64,000 bases of DNA from positions 1-64,000 of the forward strand of contig NZ_RQIT01000021.1 in the NCBI RefSeq assembly GCF_003837805.1. The letters run 5' to 3'. A model generated the notes under the pieces. It did no database searches. It was given only the letters and a program-made list of their open reading frames with translations, and was not told the DNA's origin. Positions 8,317 through 20,312 of the stretch are shown in pieces; position 1 is the first letter of the stretch; each line of letters opens with the position of its first letter. A program made the translations under genes and the position numbers. The DNA is from Bradyrhizobium sp. RP6. GTDB lineage: Bacteria; Pseudomonadota; Alphaproteobacteria; Rhizobiales; Xanthobacteraceae.

Positions 8317-9255
8317 TTACTTCTTTGCGGGCGGCGCCATCTTGCTGTCGGACGGCTTGGCAGCGTCCGCCGGCTTCGCATCGGACTTGGCGTCCTTGGA
8401 CGCATCCGCCGCCGGCTGGTCGAGCCGCTCGACCTTGGCTTCGGTGCGCAGCTTGGCGACATACTCGGCCTGAGCCTTGCGGGTCACGTACTGCTCGATC
8501 TGGGCCTTGACCTGCTCGAAATCGGGCGCCTTGCGGTTGCGCTTTTCCTCGACCTTGATGATGTGCCAGCCGAACTGCGACTTCACGGGGTCGGAGATCT
8601 TGCCGGGCTCGAGCGAGAACGCCACGGCCGAGAACTCCGGCACCATCTGCTCCTTGGTGAAGAAGCCGAGGTCGCCGCCATCGGCGGAGCCCGGATCCTT
8701 GGACTTCTTCTTGGCGAGCTCGGCGAAATCGGCGCCCTTGTCGAGCTCAGCCTTCACCGCCTTGGCCTCGTCCTCGGTCTCGACCAGGATGTGGCGGGCA
8801 CGCACCTCTTGCTCGCCGGTGATCTGCTTGGCGGCCTCCTCATAGACCTTCTTCATGGCGTCCGGCGTGGTGGCGGCCTTGCCCTCATTGGCGAGCAGGC
8901 TGTCCATCAGGAGCCGGTTGCGGGCGAATGCGAGGCGCTTCTTGAACTCCTCGCTGTCGGCGATCTTCTTGTCTTCGGCAGCCTTGCTGACGATCTTCAT
9001 GTCGATCAGAAAGGACAGGACGTTCTCGTCCTTGGTCGCCGGGTCCATCTGGGCGAGGCTCGGGCCGAGTTCCTCCTCGGCCATGGCGACGTCGCTCTTC
9101 TTGATTTCCGCGCCATTGACCTTCGCCAGCACCGGATCGTCGGCGGCCCGGAGCGGGCCCGCGAACGCCAGCGACAGCGCCAGAGCGAGGCAGCCAGCCA
9201 GGGCGGACGCATGGCGGAAGCGCTGGCCGGTGGTTACCGGGAACGAGGTGGTCAT
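8317..9255 (-). CDS. Periplasmic parvulin-type peptidyl-prolyl isomerase
   Basis: This 312-residue protein has a signal peptide (residues 1-37, ending AGPLRAADD). A SurA/PrsA-like chaperone region follows, then one parvulin domain of about 90 residues (QEVRARHILVETEDEA to FGWHIIKVEEKR, near residues 145-235). The His pairs and GGDLGFF motif of the family are present. The C-terminal tail is Lys/Ala/Asp-rich and looks disordered. It probably helps outer-membrane or secreted proteins fold, which fits its position divergent to secA, though the link is only positional. Confidence 0.92.
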   Translation of the reverse strand: MTTSFPVTTGQRFRHASALAGCLALALSLAFAGPLRAADDPVLAKVNGAEIKKSDVAMAEEELGPSLAQMDPATKDENVLSFLIDMKIVSKAAEDKKIADSEEFKKRLAFARNRLLMDSLLANEGKAATTPDAMKKVYEEAAKQITGEQEVRARHILVETEDEAKAVKAELDKGADFAELAKKKSKDPGSADGGDLGFFTKEQMVPEFSAVAFSLEPGKISDPVKSQFGWHIIKVEEKRNRKAPDFEQVKAQIEQYVTRKAQAEYVAKLRTEAKVERLDQPAADASKDAKSDAKPADAAKPSDSKMAPPAKK

Positions 9256-9377
9256 GGAAAATCCTTATGTTGAAGCAGGGGGCTGCTCGAAGCGGGGCGG
9301 ACACTCGCCCAATTCAGGGGGGCTTGGCAACGCGAAAAGTCTGTCAAAATGATGAATTGGCCGCAATGCGCCCGCCG

Positions 9378-9406
9378 TTGACAAGGCCCCGACCGGGCCA
9401 TATCTC
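9378..9406 (+). promoter_or_regulatory. Candidate sigma-70 promoter for secA
   Basis: TTGACA (9378-9383), a 17-bp spacer and TATCTC (9401-9406) make a reasonable housekeeping promoter pointing at secA. It would give a leader of roughly 200 nt. The spacer holds a small gc-rich hairpin. The rest of the 354-bp gap between the parvulin gene and secA shows no gene. Confidence 0.35.
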
Positions 9407-9609
9407 TGCCCGGTCGCGACCATGGCGATGGCGTTTATTTTGCTGCGTTTTTGGCCGGTGAACCCAGACTTGCCCAACTCCCACCCATATGGCGGATGAA
9501 CCCCGCAGTCCGGGCTCTGACGCCGCGAAGCGTCACGGTGAGTTGATAGGCAGGCGGGTGACAACTTCTTGGCTGCAAAGCGGTTAAATCGCGAACACAG
9601 GAACTAGGC

Positions 9610-12450
<2,841 letters not shown>

Positions 12451-12641
12451 TCGCTAGCTTCGCTGTCGTGCGTGAGGCGCGAGGTCGGCGCCTCACTCTC
12501 CGACGTCGTCGCCCGGCTGGACGGGGCGACCCAGTACGCCGCGGCTCCTCGGCTCAATCACATCCGTCTCTGGACTACTGGATCGCCCGATTGAATCGGG
12601 CGATGACGGTTGAGCATGGGGCGCTCAGCTCTCGCCACGCC

Positions 12642-12669
12642 GTCGTCCCTGCGAACGCAGGGACCCATA
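12642..12669. repeat. Single copy of the 28-bp repeat end
   Basis: It is identical over 28 bp to the left end of the element at 1699, and the next bases (ccgcggaatctatcgg) also match the interior of that element. No matching right end is seen, so it is a truncated copy. The rest of the 12451-12831 gap holds only CCGGAT-type repeat fragments (near 12749-12790) and no gene. Confidence 0.65.
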
Positions 12670-12831
12670 CCGCGGAATCTATCGGTGGCGCGCAGTCGTC
12701 GTACCGCGCGAGAAAGCGCAACTGCTAATCTTTGAAACAACCATGGCCTGTCCCGGATCTGCGCTCCGCTTCGCTGCGCTTGTGACAAGTGTTCAGAACT
12801 CGCCAAGCTGACGTTTCGATTCACGCGCAGC

Positions 12832-13275
12832 TCAATTCGAGCTGTCGATCAGGCTCTCCAGCAGCCGCTTGAGCTCGCTCGTCGACTTGTCGCCGTAGCT
12901 CTCCAGGATATGCTCCTCCTGGTCCACCGCAAGCGAGTTGAGCTTCTTGCACAGCACCTTGCCGCGGTCGGAGATGAACATCAGGACCTTGCGGCGATCG
13001 TTCGGGTCCTGCACGCGATAGACCAGCGTGTCGGAGACCATGCGGTCGATGATCTTGGTCAATGTCGGATGGTTGAGCAGCACGGCATCCGCAAGCTCGC
13101 CCATCGAATGGCCGCTGCCATCCGACAGCACCTTCAGGATGCGCCATTGCTCGACGGGAACACCTTCCTTGCTCAACCGCAGTTCGAGCTGCCGGTTGAT
13201 CTCCCGGTTTGCTTGCGCGAGCAGGTAGGCGAGGTGTTCGGTGATCGGGGAGTTTTCTTTCGGCGGTTTTGCCAC
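12832..13275 (-). CDS. MarR family transcriptional regulator
   Basis: This 147-residue winged-helix regulator shows the MarR core: VEQWRILKVLSDGSGHSMGELADAVLLNHPTLTKIIDRMVSDTLVYRVQDPNDRRKVLMFISDRGK. The DPNDRRKV wing is diagnostic. The GTG at 13275 gives the start MAKPPKENSP; a TTG at 13299 would add eight residues. It is divergent from the AmiC-like gene across AT-rich DNA with TTCAA/TTGAA repeats. It therefore probably controls the amidase/transporter cluster and itself. The ligand is unknown; an amide or acid is a guess from context. Confidence 0.93.
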   Translation of the reverse strand: MAKPPKENSPITEHLAYLLAQANREINRQLELRLSKEGVPVEQWRILKVLSDGSGHSMGELADAVLLNHPTLTKIIDRMVSDTLVYRVQDPNDRRKVLMFISDRGKVLCKKLNSLAVDQEEHILESYGDKSTSELKRLLESLIDSSN

Positions 13276-13340
13276 GGCTAAGACTTCGTCTTGACCCAAA
13301 TGAGTGAATGTCTTGCAATCGATGCTGCATCTATATGCAC

Positions 13341-13360
13341 TTCAATTCTTGAACATTCAA
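13341..13360. promoter_or_regulatory. Candidate MarR operator
   Basis: Two overlapping short inverted repeats are present: ttcaa-ttc-ttgaa (13341-13353) and ttgaa-ca-ttcaa (13349-13360). They lie in an AT-rich 180-bp divergent region. The position fits an operator for the MarR protein; binding is inferred only. Confidence 0.4.
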
Positions 13361-13454
13361 TATTTTCAAAATAGGATCATTGCCTAACAAAAGGGCGGAA
13401 GCCGCGGCCGCCCGAAGAATGTGCTTTCAGGTCTGGTCCCGGACAGGAGTTGGC

Positions 13455-14639
13455 GTGCGCGCGACGGTGAACTTCCCGGCTCACGGCGGCCCGGCGTTGC
13501 CGCCGTCCCTGCTGTTCAGGAATTTGTCGCCATCGGCGACGGATTTCGACCTGTCACCGGTCGATGCGCATTTCGTGAAGCGGCGCGGCGCACGCAACAA
13601 GCTGCGCATCGGCAATTTCCTCACCTTCACCGGCTCGCCCGGAATCTGGGGGCCGACCTCCACCAACAGCGCGATGCTGGCGGTCGCCGAGATCAACAAG
13701 CGCGGAGGCATTCTGGGCCGCGAGCTGGAGCTGTCGATCTACGATTCCGGCGGCTCGATCGAGGACGTGGTGCGCCGCGCCGAGCAGGCGATCGCCTTCG
13801 ACGAGGTCGACCTCATCATGGGTTCGCATATCAGCGCCGTCCGCGTTGCGCTGCGCAAGGTCACCGGCAACCGCATCCCCTATATCTACACGCCGGTCTA
13901 TGAAGGCGGCGAGCGGACGCCGGGCGTCATGGCGATCGGCGAGACGCCGCGCTGGCAGAACCGACCGTCGATCCATTGGCTCGCGGAGGTCAAGAAGGCG
14001 GCGCGCTGGTATCTCATCGGCAGCGATTACGTCTGGCCGTGGCAGTCGCATCGCGCGGTCAAGCGCTACATCAAGGAAGCGGGCGGCCAGGTCGTCGGCG
14101 AGGAGTTCGTCCCGGTCGGCGAGGACAATCACGAGCCGCATCTGGCGCGCATCCGCGCCGCCAAGCCGGACGTGGTGCTGATTTCGCTGATCGGCACCGA
14201 CAGCATCACCTTCAACCGTGCCTTCGCGGAAGCGGGCCTTGCGACCTCGACGCTGCGGCTTGCCGGCGCGATGGACGAGACCGTGCTGCTCGGCATCGGC
14301 GCCGACAACACCGAGAACCTATTCTGCGCCTCCGGCTATTTCAACTGCATGGCCTCGCGGGCCAACGACGAGTTTCTCAGTGGTTATCAAGCCATGTTCG
14401 GCCCGCACGCGCCGCCGGTCGGCTCGATCGGTCAGTCGAACTATGAAGGGTTGCGCTTCCTGGAGACCGTGGCCAACCGCGCCGGCTCGCTGGCGTTTCG
14501 TCCGCTCCTGAAGGCCGCGCGCAACACCGTCTACTCGGCCGGCCGTGGTCCCGTGACTGTTCGCGACGGCCGCGCCGAGATGCCGATGTACCTTGCTGAA
14601 GCCGACGGTCTCGACTTCAGGATCATCAAGACGTTCTGA
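13455..14639 (+). CDS. AmiC-like amide-binding protein without a signal peptide
   Basis: This 394-residue periplasmic-binding-fold protein belongs to the AmiC/FmdD/UrtA group. Visible blocks are LRIGNFLTFTGSPGIWGPTSTNSAMLAVAEINKRGGILGRELEL, the YIYTPVYEGGERTPGV loop and LIGSDYVWPWQSHRAVKRY, which mirrors the GSDYIYPRESN stretch of Pseudomonas AmiC. No Sec or Tat signal peptide is seen at any plausible start. The GTG at 13455 is preceded by AGGAG at 5-nt spacing; a TTG at 13380 is in frame. It may be a cytoplasmic amide sensor, as AmiC is, rather than a transport receptor. Confidence 0.82.
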   Translation: MRATVNFPAHGGPALPPSLLFRNLSPSATDFDLSPVDAHFVKRRGARNKLRIGNFLTFTGSPGIWGPTSTNSAMLAVAEINKRGGILGRELELSIYDSGGSIEDVVRRAEQAIAFDEVDLIMGSHISAVRVALRKVTGNRIPYIYTPVYEGGERTPGVMAIGETPRWQNRPSIHWLAEVKKAARWYLIGSDYVWPWQSHRAVKRYIKEAGGQVVGEEFVPVGEDNHEPHLARIRAAKPDVVLISLIGTDSITFNRAFAEAGLATSTLRLAGAMDETVLLGIGADNTENLFCASGYFNCMASRANDEFLSGYQAMFGPHAPPVGSIGQSNYEGLRFLETVANRAGSLAFRPLLKAARNTVYSAGRGPVTVRDGRAEMPMYLAEADGLDFRIIKTF

Positions 14640-14803
14640 GTGCGGCCGCTGATACGCCGCAGCCGTCTCGCGAAATAAAACTTGAAAAGGAAAATATTTC
14701 CGTCTGTAGTATCGACGCGAAGCCAACCGGCCCGCGCCGTGCAGGCGCGGGAGAAAGGTTTCCGTTCAACGCCAGGGATCAAGAAATCTTCAAGGAGAGC
14801 GCC

Positions 14804-16318
14804 GTGACAGTTGTCCTTCCCACGCCCGCCCAACTTCGTAGCGTCGCCGAGCAGTGCGGCCTTTCGCTGTCCGACGACGACGTCGCCTCGTTCCGCGGCC
14901 TGATGCAGGGCTCGATCGAGGCCTACAATCTCGTTGCCGCGATGCCGGACGAGGTGCCGGAGGTCAAATACCCGCGCACGCCGGGCTACCGCCCCTCGCC
15001 GGAAGAGAACCCCCGCAATGCCTGGTATCGCAAATCGACCGTGAAGGGTGCCGCCAGCGGCAAGCTCAAGGGCAAGACCGTTGCACTGAAGGACAACATC
15101 ATGCTGGCCGGCGTTCCCATGACCAATGGGTCGTCGACGCTGGAAGGCTATGTGCCCGATTTCGACGCCACCATCGTCACGCGCATGCTGGATGCCGGCG
15201 CCGAGATCAAGGGCAAGGTGCATTGCGAGCACTTCTGCCTGTCCGGCGGCAGCCACACCGGCTCCTACGGGGCGGTGCACAATCCGCACAAGATGGGTTA
15301 CTCGGCCGGTGGCTCGTCGTCGGGCTCGGGCGTCGTGGTCGCGCTCGGCGAGGTCGACATGGCGATCGGCGGCGATCAGGGCGGCTCGATCCGGATGCCG
15401 TCCTCGTTCTGTGGCATCTACGGGATGAAGCCGACCTGGGGCCTCGTGCCCTATACCGGGATCATGCCCATCGAGATCTATGTCGACCATACCGGCCCGA
15501 TGACCGCGACGGTGGCCGACAACGCGCTGCTGCTCGAAGTGCTCGCCGGCGACGACGGCTACGATCCGCGCATCAAGGCTCCGAAGGTCGAGGAATACAC
15601 CAAGGCGCTCGGTCAGGGCGTCAAGGGCATGAAGATCGGCATCCTCAAGGAAGGTTTCGAGCAGCCGGTCGCAGAGGCCGCGGTGAATGAAAGCGTGCGC
15701 GAGGCGGCAAAGCGCTTCAAGGATCTCGGGGCCAGCGTCGAGACCGTGTCGATCCCGATGCACCTCCTGGGCGGCGCGATCTGGACCCCGATCGGTACCG
15801 AAGGCCTGACCCAGACCATGATGTTTGGCGACGGCTACGGCCTCAGCCGCGGCGACCTCTATTCGACCTCGCTGATGGATTTCCACCGTGGCTGGCGCCG
15901 CCAGGCCGATTCGCTGTCCGAGACCACGAAACTGTTCATGATGCTCGGCACCTACATCAACAACAATTTCGGTCCGCGCTTCTATGGCAAGGCGCTCAAC
16001 ATCTCGCGCCGGCTGACTGCGGCCTACGACAAGGCGTTGGGGGATTACGATCTCCTGCTGATGCCGACCACGCCGATGAAGGCGACCAAGCTGCCGGAGC
16101 CCAATGCCAGCCGCGAGGAGTATGTCGCCCGCGCGCTCGAGATGATCTCCAACACCGCGCCGTTCGACATCACCCACCATCCCGCAATGTCGCTGCCCTG
16201 CGGCATGGTCGACGGCCTGCCGGTCGGCCTGATGCTGGTCGGCCGCATGTTCGAGGAATCCACCATCTACCGCGCCGCCCATGCCTTCGAGCAGATCGGC
16301 GACTGGAAGAAGATGTGA
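14804..16318 (+). CDS. Amidase (amidase-signature family, aliphatic/enantioselective type)
   Basis: This 504-residue amidase hydrolyses an amide to acid and ammonia. The Ser-cisSer-Lys triad is visible: Lys in GKTVALKDNIMLAG, and the glycine/serine-rich signature GGSSSGSGVVVALGEVDMAIGGDQGGSIRMPSS with both serines. The blocks ENPRNAWY near the N-terminus and FDITHHPAMSLPCGMVDGLPVG near the C-terminus resemble Rhodococcus-type enantioselective amidases linked to nitrile degradation, but no nitrile hydratase gene is near. GTG start at 14804 with AAGGAGAG upstream. It is followed by a transporter, which suggests uptake and hydrolysis of short amides. Confidence 0.92.
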   Translation: MTVVLPTPAQLRSVAEQCGLSLSDDDVASFRGLMQGSIEAYNLVAAMPDEVPEVKYPRTPGYRPSPEENPRNAWYRKSTVKGAASGKLKGKTVALKDNIMLAGVPMTNGSSTLEGYVPDFDATIVTRMLDAGAEIKGKVHCEHFCLSGGSHTGSYGAVHNPHKMGYSAGGSSSGSGVVVALGEVDMAIGGDQGGSIRMPSSFCGIYGMKPTWGLVPYTGIMPIEIYVDHTGPMTATVADNALLLEVLAGDDGYDPRIKAPKVEEYTKALGQGVKGMKIGILKEGFEQPVAEAAVNESVREAAKRFKDLGASVETVSIPMHLLGGAIWTPIGTEGLTQTMMFGDGYGLSRGDLYSTSLMDFHRGWRRQADSLSETTKLFMMLGTYINNNFGPRFYGKALNISRRLTAAYDKALGDYDLLLMPTTPMKATKLPEPNASREEYVARALEMISNTAPFDITHHPAMSLPCGMVDGLPVGLMLVGRMFEESTIYRAAHAFEQIGDWKKM

Positions 16319-16354
16319 GGAAACCTTCGCTTCAACTCGGCGGAAACGCAACGC

Positions 16355-17212
16355 ATGGCTAACGCGTTCGTCGCGGCGTTCGAAATCCTGAGCTTCGGTG
16401 CGATCATCGTCTTGATCGTGCTGGGGCTCGGGATCATCGCCAGCATGATGGGGATCTTCAACTTCGCGCAGGGCGAGTTCGTCCTGCTCGGGGCCTACAT
16501 CACCTATCTCGCCTATGCCAAGGGCCTGCCGATCTGGGCCGGCATGGTCGCGGCGCCGGTCGTCGTCGGCGCGCTCGGCTTCGTGCTGGAAGCGCTGATC
16601 ATCCGCAGGTTCTACGCCGCGCCCATTGTCGCCATGCTCGGCACCTATGCGCTCGGCCTGATCATCCGCGAATCCGTGCGCGGCCTGATCGGCGGCTTCT
16701 ATCTCACCGTACCGGAGCCGATCGGCGGCTCGATCGACATCGGCGCCATGCACATCTCGGCATGGCGCTTCACCATCATCGTCATCACGCTCCTTGTGAT
16801 GGCCGGCTGCTACCTGCTGCTCTCTCGCACCAGCTTTGGCCTGCGCATGCGCGCCACGCTGGAGAACCCGTCGCTGGCGCGCGCCTCCGGCATCTCCACG
16901 CCCTTGATGTACGGCGCCACCTTCGCGTTCGGCTCCGCGCTCGCCGGGCTCGCCGGCGCGCTGATCGTGCCGGTGTTCAGCCTCTACGCCGATCTCGGTC
17001 TGCGCTTCCTGATCCAGGGCTTTGTCGCGGTCATGGTCGGCGGCGTCGGCTCCTTCATCGGCCCGGTCGCCGGCGCCGGCGTCATCGGCACGCTCAGTGC
17101 CGCCTTGCCCTGGGTGATGGCGCCCGTCGTCGCCGACGTCCTCGTCTTCGTGCTCGCCATTGTCTTCATCAAATTCCGCCCGCAGGGTCTCATCGCTGGA
17201 AAAGGGGTTTAA
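16355..17212 (+). CDS. HAAT-type ABC transporter permease (LivH/UrtB-like)
   Basis: This 285-residue inner-membrane permease has about eight hydrophobic segments. The N-terminal GLGIIASMMGIFNFAQGEFVLLGAYI is the LivH-type signature. The cytoplasmic coupling region RTSFGLRMRATLENPSLARASGI precedes the final helices and the C-terminal KFRPQGLIAGKGV. It should form a heterodimer with the LivM-like permease at 18494. It starts 36 bp after the amidase gene and 4 bp ahead of the binding-protein gene. Confidence 0.93.
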   Translation: MANAFVAAFEILSFGAIIVLIVLGLGIIASMMGIFNFAQGEFVLLGAYITYLAYAKGLPIWAGMVAAPVVVGALGFVLEALIIRRFYAAPIVAMLGTYALGLIIRESVRGLIGGFYLTVPEPIGGSIDIGAMHISAWRFTIIVITLLVMAGCYLLLSRTSFGLRMRATLENPSLARASGISTPLMYGATFAFGSALAGLAGALIVPVFSLYADLGLRFLIQGFVAVMVGGVGSFIGPVAGAGVIGTLSAALPWVMAPVVADVLVFVLAIVFIKFRPQGLIAGKGV

Positions 17213-17216
17213 TCAC

Positions 17217-18434
17217 ATGCTTGATCGTACTCAGCTCACGCGACGTCGTTTCCTCTCCAATTTCGCCTTTGCGTCCGGCGCGGTCGCGACCGGCGTCGGC
17301 AGCTGGGTGATCCCGGCGCCCTGGGCCAATGCGGCCGAGGCCCCGATCAAGGTCGGCATCGCCACCGACCTCACTGGCCCCATCGCCTATGCCGGCAATG
17401 CTGACGCCAACGTCGCCAAGATGGTGATCAAGGAGATCAACGCGGCCGGCGGCCTGCTCGGCCGTCCGCTCGAGCTCTACATCGAGGACACCGCGTCCAA
17501 CGAATCGGTGGCCGTCGGCAACGTGCGAAAACTGATCCAGCGCGACAAGGTCGACATGGTGCTCGGCGGCATCACCTCGTCGATGCGCAACGCGATCAAG
17601 GATCCGATCGTCGCCCGCGGCAAGACGCTCTACATCTATCCCCAGCTCTACGAAGGCAAGGAGTGCACGCCCTACCTGTTCTGCACCGGCCCCACGCCGG
17701 CGCAGCAATGCGACGAATTCATCCCCTGGCTGATCAAGAACGGCGGCAAGAAGTTCGCGCTGCCCAGCGCCAACTATGTCTGGCCGCACACGCTCAACGT
17801 CTACGCCCGCAAGGTGATCGAATCCAACGGCGGCGAGGTCGTGTTCGAGGAATATTACCCGCTCGACCAGGTCGACTTCTCCTCGACCGTCAACCGCATC
17901 ATCTCCAACAAGGTCGACGTCGTCTTCAACACCGTCATTCCGCCCGGCGTCGGCCCGTTCTTCAAGCAGCTTTATGAAGCGGGCTTCCTCAAGAACGGCG
18001 GGCGGCTCGCCTGCGTCTACTATGATGAGAACACGCTCAACATCAACCAGGCCGCCGAGATCGAGGGCCTCGCAAGCTGCCTCGACTATTTCAAGGTGTT
18101 GACCAAGGAAAACCCGTTCGACGCGAAGATCCAGGCCGCGTACGAGAAGGATTTCCCCGGCAACTTCCTGTTCGCCGCCGGCAGTGCTGCCACCGGCACC
18201 TATCGCGGCCTGAAGCTGTGGGAAGCCGCCGTCAAGGAAGCGGGCAAGATCGATCGCGAGTCGGTTGCCGCCGCGCTCGACCATGCCAAGATCGCGGAAG
18301 CTCCCGGCGGGCCCGCCGAGATGGTGCCGGGCAAGCGCCACTGCAAGATGAAGATGTACACCGCCGTCGCGAAGGGCGGAAACTACGAAATCGTCGCCCG
18401 CAGCAACGGCCTCGTCGATCCCAAGGAATGCTGA
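17217..18434 (+). CDS. Tat-exported ABC substrate-binding protein (urea/amide/amino-acid type)
   Basis: This 405-residue protein begins with a twin-arginine signal peptide: TRRRFLSNFAFAS near residues 8-20, a hydrophobic stretch and a likely cut after PWANA near residue 39. The mature part is a type I binding protein: IKVGIATDLTGPIAYAGNADANVAKMVIKEINAAGGLLGRPLELYIEDTAS. It resembles UrtA/FmdD-type receptors for urea and short amides. Tat export implies folding before export. It is the receptor for the transporter encoded around it; the ligand is inferred from the amidase. Confidence 0.93.
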   Translation: MLDRTQLTRRRFLSNFAFASGAVATGVGSWVIPAPWANAAEAPIKVGIATDLTGPIAYAGNADANVAKMVIKEINAAGGLLGRPLELYIEDTASNESVAVGNVRKLIQRDKVDMVLGGITSSMRNAIKDPIVARGKTLYIYPQLYEGKECTPYLFCTGPTPAQQCDEFIPWLIKNGGKKFALPSANYVWPHTLNVYARKVIESNGGEVVFEEYYPLDQVDFSSTVNRIISNKVDVVFNTVIPPGVGPFFKQLYEAGFLKNGGRLACVYYDENTLNINQAAEIEGLASCLDYFKVLTKENPFDAKIQAAYEKDFPGNFLFAAGSAATGTYRGLKLWEAAVKEAGKIDRESVAAALDHAKIAEAPGGPAEMVPGKRHCKMKMYTAVAKGGNYEIVARSNGLVDPKEC

Positions 18435-18439
18435 TTTTT

Positions 18440-18464
18440 CACCTCTCCCCGCCGGGGAGAGGTG
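18440..18464 (+). terminator. Intra-operon stem-loop after the binding-protein gene
   Basis: An 11-bp perfect stem (cacctctcccc / ggggagaggtg) with a 3-nt loop lies 5 bp after the binding-protein stop and before the LivM-like gene. There is no T-tract. Such hairpins often stabilise upstream binding-protein mRNA or cause partial termination, lowering permease expression. Confidence 0.5.
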
Positions 18465-18493
18465 TCGACCACCACGAAGCGCTTTAACTCGGA

Positions 18494-19591
18494 ATGCTGA
18501 AATTCATGGGTGCAGCTAAGCAGGCCGTCCACGCCGACGCCGGGGGCGAGATAGACGTTTCGGTGGTCGAGCGTACTGCGGCAGCAGGACGGGCGACAGC
18601 GGAGCGAAAGATCCTGCCGATCGTGGAGGGCGTCGTGCTCGTCGCGGCGCTGCTCGCGCCGCTGGTGCTGCAGGACTATCTCACGGTGTTCGCGACGCGC
18701 GTGATCATCCTGGCGCTGTTCGCGCTGTCGTTCGATCTGGTCTGGGGCTATGCCGGCATCATGAGCTTCGGCCAGGCCCTGTTCTTCGGTTCGGCCGGCT
18801 ACGGCGTCGCGCTGCTCGCGCGCGACCTCGACATCACCAACATCTTCCTCGTGCTGCCGGCGGGCACGCTGATCGGGCTCACCTTCGCGCTCCTGCTCGG
18901 CGGCTTTCTGCTGCTGGGACGGCATCCCTCCAGCGTGATCTTCGTGTCGCTGGGCACGCTCACCGGCTCCTACGCCGCCGATCGCCTCGCCCGCGGCTGG
19001 TATTATCTCGGCGGCCAGAACGGCATCCCCTCGATCGCGCCGATGTCGCTCGGCGGCTACGACTTCACGGAAGGACCGGCCTTTTATTATCTCGTGCTCG
19101 GCATCCTCGTCGTCGTCTACCTGCTCTGCCGCTTCCTGGTGCGCTCGCAGTTCGGCCTCGCGCTCGCCGGCCTGCGCGAGAACGAGCAGCGCATCGCCTT
19201 CTTCGGCTACAAGGCGCAGCATCTGAAAGCCATCATCTTCACCATCGGCGGCGCCATCGCAGGCCTCGCCGGCAGCCTCTATGCCTTCCACGAGGGCTTC
19301 GTCTGGCCCAACATGGTCGGCGTTGTGGTCTCGACCCAGGTCGTGCTCTACGTGTTGTTCGGCGGCTCCGGCACGTTGATCGGTGCCGTGATCGGCACCG
19401 TCATCGTCGAGGGCGTCAGCTTCTGGCTGTCGGACAATTATCGTGACATCTGGCCGATCATCCTGGGCCTCCTGCTGCTGCTCGTGATCCTGTTCCGGCC
19501 GCTCGGCCTGATCAGCTTCGTGCTCGGCGAGCGTGAGCGGGTCGGCAGCTTCGGTGCGAAGCCAAAGGAGAAGCGCAATGCCGCTCCTTGA
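18494..19591 (+). CDS. HAAT-type ABC transporter permease (LivM/UrtC-like)
   Basis: This 365-residue protein has a polar N-terminal extension of about 45 residues. About ten hydrophobic segments follow, including ALSFDLVWGYAGIMSFGQALFFGSAGYGVALLAR, the LivM signature. The coupling motif SQFGLALAGLRENEQRIAFFGY is clear. It pairs with the LivH-like permease. The ATG at 18494 is used, but 18506 (MGAAKQAV) is also possible. Its 3' end overlaps the first ATPase gene by 14 bp. Confidence 0.92.
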   Translation: MLKFMGAAKQAVHADAGGEIDVSVVERTAAAGRATAERKILPIVEGVVLVAALLAPLVLQDYLTVFATRVIILALFALSFDLVWGYAGIMSFGQALFFGSAGYGVALLARDLDITNIFLVLPAGTLIGLTFALLLGGFLLLGRHPSSVIFVSLGTLTGSYAADRLARGWYYLGGQNGIPSIAPMSLGGYDFTEGPAFYYLVLGILVVVYLLCRFLVRSQFGLALAGLRENEQRIAFFGYKAQHLKAIIFTIGGAIAGLAGSLYAFHEGFVWPNMVGVVVSTQVVLYVLFGGSGTLIGAVIGTVIVEGVSFWLSDNYRDIWPIILGLLLLLVILFRPLGLISFVLGERERVGSFGAKPKEKRNAAP

Positions 19592-20312
19592 GGCCGCCGG
19601 CATCAAGAAGGTCTTCGGCAAGCTCACGGCGCTCGATGGCGCGGCGCTCACCGTCGGCGAGAACGAGTTTCACGGCCTGATCGGCCCGAACGGCTCCGGC
19701 AAGAGCACGCTGATGAAGTGCATCGCTGGCGCCGAGGTGCCGACGCAGGGCAAGGTGAGCTTCGTCAACACCGACATCACCGCCTTCACCCCGACCGAGC
19801 GCGCCCGCGCCGGCATGAGCCTGAAATTCCAGATCACATCCGTGCTGCCGACGCTGACGCTCTACGACAACATCCTGCTCGCGCTGCAGGCGCAGTGCTC
19901 GCTGCTCGACCTCGTGTTCTCGCGCACGCGCGGGCTCCTGCACGATCAGGTCATGACCATGCTGACGCAGTTCCGCCTCGCCGACCGCGCCTTCGATGCG
20001 GCCGCGGCGCTGTCGCACGGCCAGCAGCAATGGCTGGAGATCGCGATGGCGCTCGCCGGCAAGCCCAAGCTGCTGCTGCTCGACGAGCCCACCGGCGGCA
20101 TGAGCCTGGAGGAGCGTCGCGTCACCGGCGAATTGCTGCAGCCGATCAAGCAGCATTGCTCCCTCGTCATCGTCGAGCACGACCTCGATTTCATCCGCGA
20201 CATCTGCGACCGTCTCACCGTGATCGACCAGGGCAAGGTGCTGGCGTCGGGCACGGTGTCCGAGATCCAGGCCAACAAATCCGTCCAGGAGATCTATCTG
20301 CGCCGTGCCTGA
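19578..20312 (+). CDS. ABC transporter ATP-binding protein (LivG/UrtD-like)
   Basis: This 244-residue ABC ATPase has Walker A GPNGSGKST (residues 36-44), signature LSHGQQQWLEIAMAL, Walker B LLLLDEPTGGM and H-loop VIVEHDLDF. The signature is the variant SHGQQ common in LivG/UrtD homologues. It powers the amide or amino-acid importer with the LivF-like partner. The ATG at 19578 has AAAGGAG upstream. It overlaps both neighbours, as expected for a coupled operon. Confidence 0.94.
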   Translation: MPLLEAAGIKKVFGKLTALDGAALTVGENEFHGLIGPNGSGKSTLMKCIAGAEVPTQGKVSFVNTDITAFTPTERARAGMSLKFQITSVLPTLTLYDNILLALQAQCSLLDLVFSRTRGLLHDQVMTMLTQFRLADRAFDAAAALSHGQQQWLEIAMALAGKPKLLLLDEPTGGMSLEERRVTGELLQPIKQHCSLVIVEHDLDFIRDICDRLTVIDQGKVLASGTVSEIQANKSVQEIYLRRA

